Below are positions 24,132 to 31,862 of a DNA stretch of 34,028 bases, piece by piece. The notes beneath the pieces are model-generated. The model was not told the origin of the DNA and ran no database searches. It was given only the letters and a program-made list of their open reading frames with translations. Position numbers and translations under genes: made by a program. This stretch comes from Lachnospiraceae bacterium (GTDB taxonomy: Bacteria; Bacillota; Clostridia; Lachnospirales; Lachnospiraceae), in contig JAAWNY010000030.1 in NCBI GenBank assembly GCA_022799175.1, forward strand, positions 1-34,028, read 5' to 3'. Positions within the stretch are counted from its first letter, which is position 1. Each line of letters opens with the position of its first letter.

Positions 24132-25214
24132 TCATCTTCGCTCCCTAGAACGTTTCCTTCCGTAAGGCAAAAATGCCCGCTTCCCCCACAGTGCTGCCAA
24201 AGTTAATAATCCGCCAAAAAATAACATCGCTCCCACCGCAATGGTTATCAGTAATGTCCTTGTAATACGCTCCCACAGTGTCGGTTCTGCGGCGGAAGCT
24301 GGCCCTTCCTCTTCTATCTGTACGATCAAAGGCGCTTCCCTGATTGTCTCACTTTTTTCTTGTACCTTTTGTTTTGTTGCTGGCAATTCGTAAACTGCCG
24401 CCACGCGCCACATCTCATATTCCGGAAACTCTGCCACTCCTTGATAAAGCAATTGATAATCCTGTACCCGTTTTCGCCCGAAAGCAACAGCATTCCGGCA
24501 TCGTTCGCCCTTTTCATCTTCATAAGAACCTCCGTCCCACGATATATCTGTTATCTGATAAAACTCTGGAGACACTCCTATTTCCTCTAAAAGCAGATCT
24601 TCACAGCCTTCTAAATGTGGCTTTTCTTCCCCTTTTTCAACCAAACGATCTCTCAACCAGTAATAATCTGCGTCATATTTATGAAATGTTACCGGAAAAG
24701 TAAAACCATCCTGCCATTCTTCCTTTATCACGCTTTTTTCTTCCAAAAGATATTTGACCTCCGTTTGCTTTCCTTCCCTTTCCACTTTCGCCGTCACGGA
24801 TTCCGGAAGTTTCGTTATTCCTTCTACTCCCTCGCAGAACCCTTTTTTTATCACCAGACAACTCTGTGCCGGAACTGTTATCTGCTCTCTTTCCCAAAAA
24901 GTAAGGACATACTCTACCCCTTCTTTGGTCCAATAGCTGCCTGCTGGTTCCTGGCACTCCTCTTCTTTTTGGTAATTCTCGGAGTAAATCGTAATCTTCT
25001 GTCCTTCTGACTCTACTTTTCGTTCTGGCATATGTTCGGATGCATATACCTTCATACTTTCTATCACAATCATCTGAAACAAGATCAGACTAACCCACAA
25101 ACTTATCTGAAACAACCGGCTCTTTTGCCTCAACCGCTCATCCCCAGATCGATTCTGCTCTTTCCTTTTACATGTTGACATACTTTGCCTCTCTTTTATT
25201 CTTCCCCTGTTCAA
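24132..25214 (-). CDS. Type I membrane protein of unknown function
   Basis: I do not recognise the family. The 360-residue protein has a basic N-terminus, one hydrophobic segment (about residues 35-60; LWVSLILFQMIVIES), a hydrophilic and glutamate-rich extracellular region of about 260 residues with few cysteines, and a C-terminal helix (TLLITIAVGAMLFFGGLLTL) followed by a strongly basic tail. This is the topology of a surface protein held by a C-terminal anchor. I chose the TTG at 25214 because AAAGGAGG stands exactly seven bases upstream. An in-frame ATG at 25181 with a GAGAGG site is the alternative, and the upstream ATG at 25364 has no site. It lies downstream of the HD hydrolase gene. 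Confidence 0.6.
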   Translation of the reverse strand: MNRGRIKERQSMSTCKRKEQNRSGDERLRQKSRLFQISLWVSLILFQMIVIESMKVYASEHMPERKVESEGQKITIYSENYQKEEECQEPAGSYWTKEGVEYVLTFWEREQITVPAQSCLVIKKGFCEGVEGITKLPESVTAKVEREGKQTEVKYLLEEKSVIKEEWQDGFTFPVTFHKYDADYYWLRDRLVEKGEEKPHLEGCEDLLLEEIGVSPEFYQITDISWDGGSYEDEKGERCRNAVAFGRKRVQDYQLLYQGVAEFPEYEMWRVAAVYELPATKQKVQEKSETIREAPLIVQIEEEGPASAAEPTLWERITRTLLITIAVGAMLFFGGLLTLAALWGKRAFLPYGRKRSRERR

Positions 25215-25347
25215 ATAAAAACCTCCTTTACAAACTTTATTTTCAACCAGTAACCTTGGAATAACCGGCCAAGAACTGACCAGCTTCTTAAGAATCCTGT
25301 CAAGATCTGACAAGATAATACAATTATACAAAAAGGAGCCTGAATTT

Positions 25348-25881
25348 TCAAGCCCCAAAGACAAACTGATATAAATCTCTATATTCCTGATATGCCGGAT
25401 ATTCCTCCAAATCTTTAAGCCCCTCTAAAATTCCTTTCGCATACCATTGATGACATGCTCTTCTTTTCTCATTAAACCTTGCCCAGAGTTCATCTCCCAA
25501 AACCATATAGTCCCGTGCCGTAGCACGCATATTGCTCAGCTTGTCCGCCAGGGTCAAAAGCTTAATTTCATGGGATGCCTCCGCCAAATGGCGAATAGTA
25601 TTCCCTTTTCTCTCCTCCCAAGTCAATGATTTATCCTCTGTCTCTGCCTTCACCAGTCCCAAAACCCGTTCCCCAAATTCCATCCCCAGCTCTTGTGCCG
25701 TTACTGTCGTATCTTCCAACACATCATGCAGATATGCTGCTGCAATCACCTCTTCATCCCCTGTCATCCGCGAAACCAGCAATGCCACTTCCATCGGATG
25801 ATAAATATATGGCATCTTGCCACCTTTCCGCAGCATCCCCTCATGAGCCTTCATAGCAAATCTCGCCGCTCTTTGTATCAT
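25348..25881 (-). CDS. HD domain alarmone hydrolase-like protein (small SAH)
   Basis: This is a predicted (p)ppGpp hydrolase of the small alarmone hydrolase (MESH1-like) type. The 177-residue protein has KAHEGMLRKGGKMPYIYHP with the first His, AAAYLHDVLEDTTV with the His-Asp pair, and the motif LADKLSNMRA, in the order and spacing of the SpoT HD domain. The synthetase, TGS and ACT regions are absent. GGGG stands upstream of ATG 25881. Together with the synthetase at 12296-12943 it could set local alarmone turnover; some such HD proteins instead act on other nucleotides. Confidence 0.85.
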   Translation of the reverse strand: MIQRAARFAMKAHEGMLRKGGKMPYIYHPMEVALLVSRMTGDEEVIAAAYLHDVLEDTTVTAQELGMEFGERVLGLVKAETEDKSLTWEERKGNTIRHLAEASHEIKLLTLADKLSNMRATARDYMVLGDELWARFNEKRRACHQWYAKGILEGLKDLEEYPAYQEYRDLYQFVFGA

Positions 25882-26005
25882 GGCTGTTCCCCTTTACTGA
25901 GTATTCTCACTCTGTCATCTATACCATTCTTTCCTATTAGATATCATACCACATCTCACCACTGCTGAAAAGCCTTTCCTTTTCCAAGTGTAAGAAAAAG
26001 TTCAC

Positions 26006-26034
26006 TTGTAAAACTCTCTCTTTTCTGCTATGCT
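26006..26034 (+). promoter_or_regulatory. Promoter upstream of the exported protein gene
   Basis: TTGTAA (26006-26011) and TATGCT (26029-26034) are separated by 17 bases. The predicted start is about 26041. Confidence 0.55.
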
Positions 26035-26072
26035 AATATAACGTTCGGAAAGTTACTGTCAACATATGTCTG

Positions 26073-26097
26073 CCAGAGCCGGACCGCTCTGGTTTTT
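26073..26097 (+). terminator. Terminator-like hairpin in the leader of the exported protein gene
   Basis: CCAGAGC (26073-26079) and GCTCTGG (26086-26092) form a perfect stem around CGGACC, followed by TTTTT. It lies between the promoter (26006-26034) and the start codon at 26129, so it could act as an attenuator or end a transcript of about 57 nucleotides. Confidence 0.6.
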
Positions 26098-26128
26098 ATA
26101 AAAACATACGCAAAGGAGTCCAATACTT

Positions 26129-26953
26129 ATGGAATATCGTCACAAATCCTCGTATCGTTCAAGCGGGAAATATTATCAAAATCCTTCCGGCGGCTTGCAA
26201 TCTCTCTTTCTTTTCTATATATTGCCCTTTGTTATTTTTAATGGGCTTTTGTTCTATTGCATCACATCTACCCCTAAAGTGACGCTAGAACTTCATGATA
26301 CCAACGATTATCTCACAGCAGAGGCGGCTATGACGATAGATTCCTGGTTTCCTACAAAATCCATCTCTGTCAATATGGATGGAGAAGAGTTAGAGATGAC
26401 CAAAGGAAAACGACGGACCTATACGATTCCAGTCACCCGCAATGGTGTATTGGAAGCCAAAGTAGTCAATCTTAACGGAATGTCTTCTACGGTTTTCCGA
26501 CATGTGAATATTTTGGATGACAATCCTCCCGCATTTGAAAATGCCACTTTAGAAGATGGTACTCTTACTTTGCGCGCTTCTGATAGCCAGTCTTTGATTA
26601 ATCCAGACAGTATCTATGCCACGGATTCTACTGGCCAAATCTGTAGCCCTCTGTCTGTCGAGCGAATTGAGAATACAGCTGACAATACGATCATTTATGA
26701 AATTTTGTTCGAGATGGATCTTCATGGCTTACATGTCTATATTCAGGATAAAGCGGGAAATGAAGCTCGTCGAACTTTCCTCACCCACAAAGAAGGAAAC
26801 TTGGATGTTCTCGAGGTCAATGAAGAAGAAAATACCAGTGGCAACGAGACCAAACCGCCAGAAACTTCTGGTGCAGAAGAGACGCCCGTTTCTTCTGCAG
26901 CTGCCGAGTCCTCCTTGGAAAATGAAAATTCTGCCAATATTGTAATTCCGTAA
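26129..26953 (+). CDS. Single-pass extracellular protein of unknown function
   Basis: I do not recognise the family with certainty. The 274-residue protein has a basic N-terminus, one hydrophobic helix (about residues 25-46; LFLFYILPFVIFNGLLFYCI) and an extracellular part predicted as beta-rich, Ig-like or cadherin-like (STPKVTLELHDTND, PVTRNGVLEAKVVN, DDNPPAFENATLEDG, DKAGNEARR). A Ser/Glu/Thr/Pro-rich C-terminal tail follows (about 225-274). The DNPP and DKAGN motifs resemble bacterial Ig-like repeats that often sit on surface proteins. AAAGGAG is upstream of the ATG. It is expressed from its own promoter and followed by a perfect terminator. Confidence 0.65.
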   Translation: MEYRHKSSYRSSGKYYQNPSGGLQSLFLFYILPFVIFNGLLFYCITSTPKVTLELHDTNDYLTAEAAMTIDSWFPTKSISVNMDGEELEMTKGKRRTYTIPVTRNGVLEAKVVNLNGMSSTVFRHVNILDDNPPAFENATLEDGTLTLRASDSQSLINPDSIYATDSTGQICSPLSVERIENTADNTIIYEILFEMDLHGLHVYIQDKAGNEARRTFLTHKEGNLDVLEVNEEENTSGNETKPPETSGAEETPVSSAAAESSLENENSANIVIP

Positions 26954-27001
26954 AACCCCTCAGTGGACAAGGATATATCCCCTTGTCCACTGAGGGGTTT
27001 T
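26952..27001 (+). terminator. Long perfect terminator after the exported protein gene
   Basis: A 21-base perfect stem pairs 26952-26972 with 26981-27001 around an ATATATCC loop. It ends in TTTT on the plus strand and mirrors an AAAA tract, so it can work in both directions. Confidence 0.9.
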
Positions 27002-27032
27002 GTGGAGTATTTATACTTGTTGATAACTGTAT

Positions 27033-27203
27033 CTACAAAATTTTTTTCGCCAAAATATCATTGGAAATCATTTTTAAGCTGGCATTCTCATCATCACCTA
27101 TACTTATGAAAATGGCCCTATCCTCCACCAACAGTCGTTGGAGCAGCTTTTTAATCCTGGGGTCGTTTACGTTGTCTTTTCCAATCCATTCAAGTGTGGG
27201 CAT
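27033..27203 (-). pseudogene. Truncated type III restriction-modification methyltransferase (Mod) remnant
   Basis: The 56-residue frame starts MPTLEWIGKDNV and continues with PRIKKLLQRLL, EDRAIFISIGDDENASLK and ISNDI. The first segment resembles the start of type III/adenine-specific Mod proteins (MPTLEWIGKDKV). The second resembles the internal RLLLxEDGVIFISIDDNExANLK segment of the same enzymes. The several hundred residues normally between and after them are missing, so this is a deletion remnant. ATG 27203 has an AGGAGAG ribosome binding site and overlaps the end of the membrane protein gene by 14 bases. That shows the two were once one operon. Confidence 0.6.
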
Positions 27204-27876
27204 TTGGATCACTCTCCTGTGTCTTTGTCGCAGCAACATAGTCTTCATAATAGTGAAGTTTGGCGGTTAGCATTCCCGAAAAGTCGGGGTACGCCGTTTG
27301 AATGATCAGTTGCTCTTGATTCATAAAATTATCTCTAATTATTGATATATTCACAATTTCCTCGCTCATGTGCAGATTGAAGCTCATCGCAGAAAAAGCA
27401 GCTAGAGTCAAGAAAGTAGAGAAGGATGATTGGAATAATGATGGAAAAAATGGCACTAAAATGAAAACACCAAGAGATAGAATAAAGCACACTCGCGAAA
27501 ATGAATATAGTATTCCAATATATTTCTTTTTACAATACTCATTTGGATGTATAGCTTTTTGGTAATTCTTGCTCATGTTACCAACTGCAAGCCTCACGTT
27601 TCTAACATTGATATTCGGATTTGCTATATATATGTTTTTTGATATTTTATCATTCAAAAACTCCATTGTAATGTAAATTATATAATCTAATTCATTAGCT
27701 GCTATACGCCTACTACCTATATTGTATAGAATATCACTGATAGAAGACAAAAGTGCGGATAAGGAAAGCCCGAGCAATATATTTTCAGAGATTATCAAAT
27801 ACTCCGTATTTCCTAATATTGCAACTGCAAAATAGATAACTGCCATTAACAAAAAAACATTTTTAGATTTTCTCAT
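27190..27876 (-). CDS. AT-rich four-helix membrane protein of unknown function
   Basis: This 228-residue protein is not recognised. It has hydrophobic segments at about residues 5-24, 30-48, 125-142 and 147-165, giving two helical hairpins. A soluble middle region (50-120) and a soluble C-terminal part (170-228) flank them. Its codons are more AT-rich than the surrounding genes, suggesting transfer. I prefer the ATG at 27876 (AGAGGA upstream) over ATG 27897. It lies between two truncated methyltransferase frames, overlapping the Mod remnant at its end, so it may be an accessory or effector part of a decayed defence locus. That role is inference from position only. Confidence 0.6.
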   Translation of the reverse strand: MRKSKNVFLLMAVIYFAVAILGNTEYLIISENILLGLSLSALLSSISDILYNIGSRRIAANELDYIIYITMEFLNDKISKNIYIANPNINVRNVRLAVGNMSKNYQKAIHPNEYCKKKYIGILYSFSRVCFILSLGVFILVPFFPSLFQSSFSTFLTLAAFSAMSFNLHMSEEIVNISIIRDNFMNQEQLIIQTAYPDFSGMLTAKLHYYEDYVAATKTQESDPNAHT

Positions 27877-27905
27877 ATGTATGTCCTCTTTTCTCATTCT
27901 ATTTA

Positions 27906-28047
27906 TTAGGCATTCTGTGACACATCTTCTTCTAGTTGCTGATAAACTTCAAGTAAAGATACCATAGAAACATTCGATAACCCTTGCTTTACCATAAATG
28001 TGCTTACAGGATTAATATCACATCCAACAGCACTTGCCCCGGCATCC
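27906..28047 (-). pseudogene. C-terminal fragment of a DNA methyltransferase-like protein
   Basis: A 46-residue open frame (with no start) contains ASAVGCDINPVSTFMVKQG and ends in LEEDVSQNA before TAA at 27906-27908. The GxDINPxS motif resembles the S-adenosylmethionine-binding region (after motif I) of adenine/cytosine-N4 DNA methyltransferases. The frame is cut at about 28048 exactly where repeat copy E begins, and it is closed there by an in-frame TGA. It lies in line with the membrane protein and Mod remnant downstream. The fragment reads as coding sequence but the family is only a likeness. Confidence 0.5.
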
Positions 28048-28048
28048 T

Positions 28049-28171
28049 GTCATTTAAATAAGAAAACGAGAAACGCCACCCAGGAAGAGGAAAAAGGAGC
28101 AGACGATTCCCCGTTGCTCCTCTTCCCTTTTCCTGGGCGTACCCTTTATCACTATTCCCTTTATTTTTCAC
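28049..28171. repeat. Short modular palindromic repeat, copy E
   Basis: Starts GTCATTTAAATAAG, then AAACGAGAAA, as in the other copies. Arms 28079-28101 (CCCAGGAAGAGGAAAAAGGA...) and 28115-28137 pair imperfectly over 23 bases around a loop with the remnant AGACGATTCCCCG. It is followed by GCGTACCCTTTATCACTA. It has no AAACGAAAATATAC core. It lies between the malQ stop codon and the methyltransferase fragment, and it may terminate malQ transcripts. Confidence 0.8.
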
Positions 28172-28180
28172 CCTCTCTTT

Positions 28181-29695
28181 CTATCCATTATCCTGACCAG
28201 TACGTCCATACCATCGTGCCATCTTCCTGCATTTCTCTACAATCTCCTTTGTCAAATCCTCCTGTTTCATCCGCCAGCGCCAGTTTTTCCCTAATGTAGA
28301 TGGCTCATTAATGCGTGCTTCTGTTCCCATTCCCAAATAATCCTGCACGGGAATGATTGCTAGTTTGGCAGCACTTTGCAATGCCAGCCGAATATAATCC
28401 CAATGAATCTCTTTCTCTGGCGTCCATTTATTTCCCAGATAGTTTACTGCGAACTTCTTTAATTGAGGATCCAGACTAGCATACCATCCTTGCAACGTAT
28501 CGTTATCATGAGTTCCCGTATAAACCACACAATTCTCTGTATATTTATGGATTAAATAATCGCTGTCTTCTGTATCATCAAAAGCAAACTCCAATACCTT
28601 CATCCCTGGAAATCCCGTATCCTGAACCAGTTTCTTGACTGAGGGCGTCAATAATCCCAGATCTTCCGCTATGATATCCAACTTTCCAAAATGTCGCTGC
28701 AGGGTTTGGAAAAATTCATATCCTGGCCCTTTCTCCCAATGTCCTCCCTCCGCCGTCTTATCCCCTGCCGGAATCGACCAATATTCGTCAAACCCCCGGA
28801 AGTGATCCACTCGTACCACATCATACAAACGGAAACAATATTCCAGTCTCCGGATCCACCAACGATATCCTGTCTTCTTATGATACTCCCAACAATACAA
28901 AGGATTCCCCCATAGTTGCCCCGTGGCCGAGAATGCATCCGGCGGACATCCTGCTACTGCCTTCGGGCGACAGTCTTCATCAAACTGAAATAATTCTGGA
29001 TATGCCCAACTATCGGCTCCATCAAAGGCAACATAGATAGGAATATCTCCCAAAATCCGGATTCCTTTCCGATTGGCGTAACTTTTTAACCGCTTCCACT
29101 GTTGTTCAAACAAATACTGCTGAAATTCATAAAAAAGGATTTCATCCTGCAGGCGATCCCGATATTTCTCCATCGCAACTACATTCCGCAGGCGGATATC
29201 TTCCTCCCATTCCTCCCAGCTTTTACCCGCAAAATCATTTTTGACCGCCATAAAAAAACAATACTCTCGAGTCTCCGGCTCAAGCGAATTCTCCAGAAAC
29301 AACCGTAGCCCTGTGTCTCCCAGACGGGCTTGCCGCTTTTTCCAGCGCAAAAATGCCTTTTTTAGTAAAGGAAAACGATTTTTATATAACTTCCCATAAT
29401 CAATATCCCGCTCGTTCTCCCCAAAATCTGCCTCCTGGCATTCTTTCTTTGTCAAAAGCTTATCCTCTATCAGCTTTTCCAAATCAATAAAGTAGGGATT
29501 CCCTGCAAATGCACTAAAGGACTGGTATGGAGAATCACCATAGCCAGTAGGACCCAACGGCAAAATCTGCCAATATTGCTGCCCTGCCTCTGCCAATTTG
29601 TCCACAAATTCATACGCCTCTTTAGAAAATGTACCGATCCCATAGGGAGACGGCAGACTTGCCACTGGCAAAAGCATCCCACATTCCCGCTTCAT
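28181..29695 (-). CDS. malQ: 4-alpha-glucanotransferase (amylomaltase)
   Basis: MalQ transfers alpha-1,4-glucan segments between maltodextrins and releases glucose; it is a GH77 enzyme in starch/maltodextrin or glycogen use. The 504-residue protein starts MKRECGMLLPVASLPSPYG. It contains GTGDSPYQS-like GYGDSPYQSFSAFAGNPYFI, the catalytic-region VDHFRGFDEYWSIP (nucleophile Asp), the acid/base region IAEDLGLLTPSVK, and TGTHDNDTLQGWY. The ATG at 29695 has GAGAGGT upstream; the ATG at 29749 has no proper site. It diverges from the MATE gene. No maltose transporter is nearby. Confidence 0.96.
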   Translation of the reverse strand: MKRECGMLLPVASLPSPYGIGTFSKEAYEFVDKLAEAGQQYWQILPLGPTGYGDSPYQSFSAFAGNPYFIDLEKLIEDKLLTKKECQEADFGENERDIDYGKLYKNRFPLLKKAFLRWKKRQARLGDTGLRLFLENSLEPETREYCFFMAVKNDFAGKSWEEWEEDIRLRNVVAMEKYRDRLQDEILFYEFQQYLFEQQWKRLKSYANRKGIRILGDIPIYVAFDGADSWAYPELFQFDEDCRPKAVAGCPPDAFSATGQLWGNPLYCWEYHKKTGYRWWIRRLEYCFRLYDVVRVDHFRGFDEYWSIPAGDKTAEGGHWEKGPGYEFFQTLQRHFGKLDIIAEDLGLLTPSVKKLVQDTGFPGMKVLEFAFDDTEDSDYLIHKYTENCVVYTGTHDNDTLQGWYASLDPQLKKFAVNYLGNKWTPEKEIHWDYIRLALQSAAKLAIIPVQDYLGMGTEARINEPSTLGKNWRWRMKQEDLTKEIVEKCRKMARWYGRTGQDNG

Positions 29696-29784
29696 ATCGT
29701 AACCTCTCATTTCTGGCAACTGCTTCACGGTTGTCCTGTTTTCTTTCATTTCCTGCCTGCTGCGGCCCGGAAAACCATGATATT

Positions 29785-29813
29785 ATTTTATCAGCTTTAG
29801 AGAGTATCCGCAA
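29785..29813 (-). promoter_or_regulatory. Promoter of malQ
   Basis: On the minus strand TTGCGG (29808-29813) and TAAAAT (29785-29790) have a 17-base spacer. The predicted leader is about 80 bases. Confidence 0.6.
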
Positions 29814-29871
29814 CCAGAAAACGACAAGGAGTAAAAAGAGAGTTTCGGTTGCCTTTCCGTTCATTTTCCTC

Positions 29872-29900
29872 TTGTAAAATTTGTACAAAATGAGTATGAT
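29872..29900 (+). promoter_or_regulatory. Promoter of the MATE gene
   Basis: TTGTAA (29872-29877) and TATGAT (29895-29900) are separated by 17 bases, about 45 bases before the start codon. Confidence 0.6.
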
Positions 29901-29950
29901 AAGATACAATTGTAGAAATATGCTTTTAATACAGAAAAGAGGAAATCACA

Positions 29951-31273
29951 ATGTTGTTTTCAAAAAAAGATTTGATCAAACTGCTGGGACCTTTGATCGT
30001 GGAGCAGATCTTGACTGTGCTGGTGGGTATGGTCGATGTGGTGATGGTGGCAGCCGTAGGAGAGGCGGCCGTGTCAGGAGTTGCTCTGGTGGACTCTATC
30101 AGCATTCTGATTATCCAGCTTTTAGCTGCTCTGGCCACTGGCGGAGCCGTTGTATGTTCTCAGTATATCGGCCGTCAGAATCTGGTGGCTGCCTGTCATG
30201 GAGCTGGACAGTTAATCACAATTACCTCTGCCTGTTCGCTGTTGTTTGCTGGAACCGCATTATTAGGCGGTCGTCATTTGCTGGAGTTAATCTTTGGTCA
30301 TGCGGAAGAAGCTGTTATGAATAATGCCACCATCTATTTCCGAATTACTGCTTTTTCTTATCTTTTTTTAGCTTTATATAATTCTGGCGCTGCCTTACTT
30401 CGCTCTATGGGAAATTCACGAGCATCCATGATGACCTCTCTTGTCATGAATGGTCTTAATGTTGTTGGAAATGCCATCTGCATCTATGGACTTCACATGG
30501 GGGTAGAAGGTGTTGCCATTCCCACATTGCTCTCTCGAATCGTAGCCGCCATCTTAATGTTAATTTTAGTGACGCGTCCGGGTAATCTCATCCATGTATC
30601 CCACTTTCAAGATCTGCGTCCGGACAAAGAACTCATGAAAAATATCCTGAGAGTAGGAATCCCCAGCGGTCTGGAAAACGGAATGTTCCAATTTGGAAAG
30701 CTTGCACTCCAGAGTCTAGTCTCCACCTTGGGAACGGCAGCAATTGCCAGCTTTGCGGTAGCATCGAATCTAGTAACCTTCCATTATCTTCCTGGAAATG
30801 CGCTCGGCCTGGGGCTCATCACCATTGTAGGACAATGTGTCGGTGCCGGAGAATATGAACAGGCCAAACAATATACCCGCAAACTGATCCTGGCCAATTA
30901 TGGTTTCCTGGCCGTGATTTGTAGTGTGATGGCATTCTTTAGCTGGCAAATTGTAGAAATCTATCATCTATCTTCAGAAGCATCTGGTCTAGCTCGTCAG
31001 ATGATTCTGATGCATTCTTGTGGAATGTTGGTATGGCCGTTGGCCTTTACCCTGCCAAACACTTTGCGAGCCGGGCTGGATGCACGCTTTACTATGACTA
31101 TTTCCATATTTTCTATGTGGGTATTCCGAATCGGTTTTGCCTATCTGTTTGTGAAAATCTGGAAAGTAGGTGTGATGGGAATATGGTGGGGGATGTTCAT
31201 TGACTGGATTTTCCGAGCAATTGTCTTTTCCTCTCGTTTTCACAGTTTTACCTCACGAGTCAGGCAAATATAA
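29951..31273 (+). CDS. MATE family efflux transporter
   Basis: This is a multidrug/toxin extrusion antiporter driven by sodium or protons. The 440-residue protein has twelve predicted membrane helices with the two-fold MATE repeat. Conserved features include VGMVDVVMVAAVGEAAVSGV near residue 25, ATGGAVVCSQYIGR near 65, and RVGIPSGLENGMFQFGKLAL near 235 in the second half. The Asp in helix 1 (VGMVDVVM) is typical. AGAGGAAATCACA is upstream of ATG. The substrate cannot be predicted. It has its own promoter and is followed by palindrome family 2. Confidence 0.94.
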   Translation: MLFSKKDLIKLLGPLIVEQILTVLVGMVDVVMVAAVGEAAVSGVALVDSISILIIQLLAALATGGAVVCSQYIGRQNLVAACHGAGQLITITSACSLLFAGTALLGGRHLLELIFGHAEEAVMNNATIYFRITAFSYLFLALYNSGAALLRSMGNSRASMMTSLVMNGLNVVGNAICIYGLHMGVEGVAIPTLLSRIVAAILMLILVTRPGNLIHVSHFQDLRPDKELMKNILRVGIPSGLENGMFQFGKLALQSLVSTLGTAAIASFAVASNLVTFHYLPGNALGLGLITIVGQCVGAGEYEQAKQYTRKLILANYGFLAVICSVMAFFSWQIVEIYHLSSEASGLARQMILMHSCGMLVWPLAFTLPNTLRAGLDARFTMTISIFSMWVFRIGFAYLFVKIWKVGVMGIWWGMFIDWIFRAIVFSSRFHSFTSRVRQI

Positions 31274-31281
31274 ACGTTATT

Positions 31282-31413
31282 CCACCATCTGCCATTTCCA
31301 GTATTCGGTATCCGACTTGTCCACGCACGTTCTGTCTGGTACTAACAGTTTTCGTTAATATCAGACAAACGTACGTGAACCGTCCAAACAAAAAATATAA
31401 AATAGCGGATGGT
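31282..31413. repeat. Second palindrome family, copy 2, with an inserted hairpin
   Basis: Arms ACCATCTGCCATTT (31284-31297) and AATAGCGGATGGT (31401-31413), and the loop AACCGTCCAAACAA, match the copy at 20184-20260. Between the arms lies an extra imperfect hairpin: CACGCACGTTCTGTCTG (31322-31338) pairs with CAGACAAACGTACGTG (31362-31377), with TTAACG/GTTAA-type inner contacts. It sits between the convergent MATE and zinc-ribbon genes and reaches the stop codon of the latter. It may act as a two-way terminator. Confidence 0.65.
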
Positions 31414-31794
31414 TTATTTTTCAATACCTAGTTCTTTTCCACAGTGAGGACAAAACTGATAGTCTTCCTCTGTTTCAAATCCGCAACTAGCACAACGTTT
31501 CCTGTTATTTTTCTTTCCAAAGGTAGCCAAAATGATATCTTCTGGCAATATATGGAGTTGTCCGTGTTCGATTTGACGCCCTAAGTTGACATCGATTGGC
31601 ACGCTCTTATCACAACAACTTGTCCGCACATAATAACTGCGCCCCCATTTAAAAATCGGAATGAAGAACAAACTGAGACAGGAGTATATCAGATATACCT
31701 CTAGATGCCCATACCTTCCACAATTGTCACAGATGATAAGCTGATCAAAATTCAGTTTCTTTCTCCCCTGATTGATTCCCATAATAAAAAACAT
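31414..31794 (-). CDS. Zinc-ribbon protein with a membrane-like segment
   Basis: This 126-residue protein has an N-terminal cysteine pair (CDNCGR near residue 22), a short hydrophobic stretch (about 33-48; EVYLIYSCLSLFFIPIF), a further Cys pair (TSCCDKS), and a C-terminal zinc ribbon (CASCGFETEEDYQFCPHCG). The family is a zinc_ribbon type with no known function. AAAGGAG stands upstream of ATG 31794. A clear promoter (31826-31854) shows it is a separate unit, although the TasA-like gene ends just upstream. Confidence 0.8.
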   Translation of the reverse strand: MFFIMGINQGRKKLNFDQLIICDNCGRYGHLEVYLIYSCLSLFFIPIFKWGRSYYVRTSCCDKSVPIDVNLGRQIEHGQLHILPEDIILATFGKKNNRKRCASCGFETEEDYQFCPHCGKELGIEK

Positions 31795-31825
31795 GATATC
31801 CTGCTCCTTTCTTCAGGTTCTTTCT

Positions 31826-31854
31826 ATTATAATGTTTTATGGGAATAGGAGCAA
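31826..31854 (-). promoter_or_regulatory. Promoter of the zinc-ribbon gene
   Basis: On the minus strand TTGCTC (31849-31854) and a perfect TATAAT (31826-31831) have a 17-base spacer. It lies only a few bases beyond the stop codon of the TasA-like gene. Confidence 0.7.
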
Positions 31855-31862
31855 TACTGACT

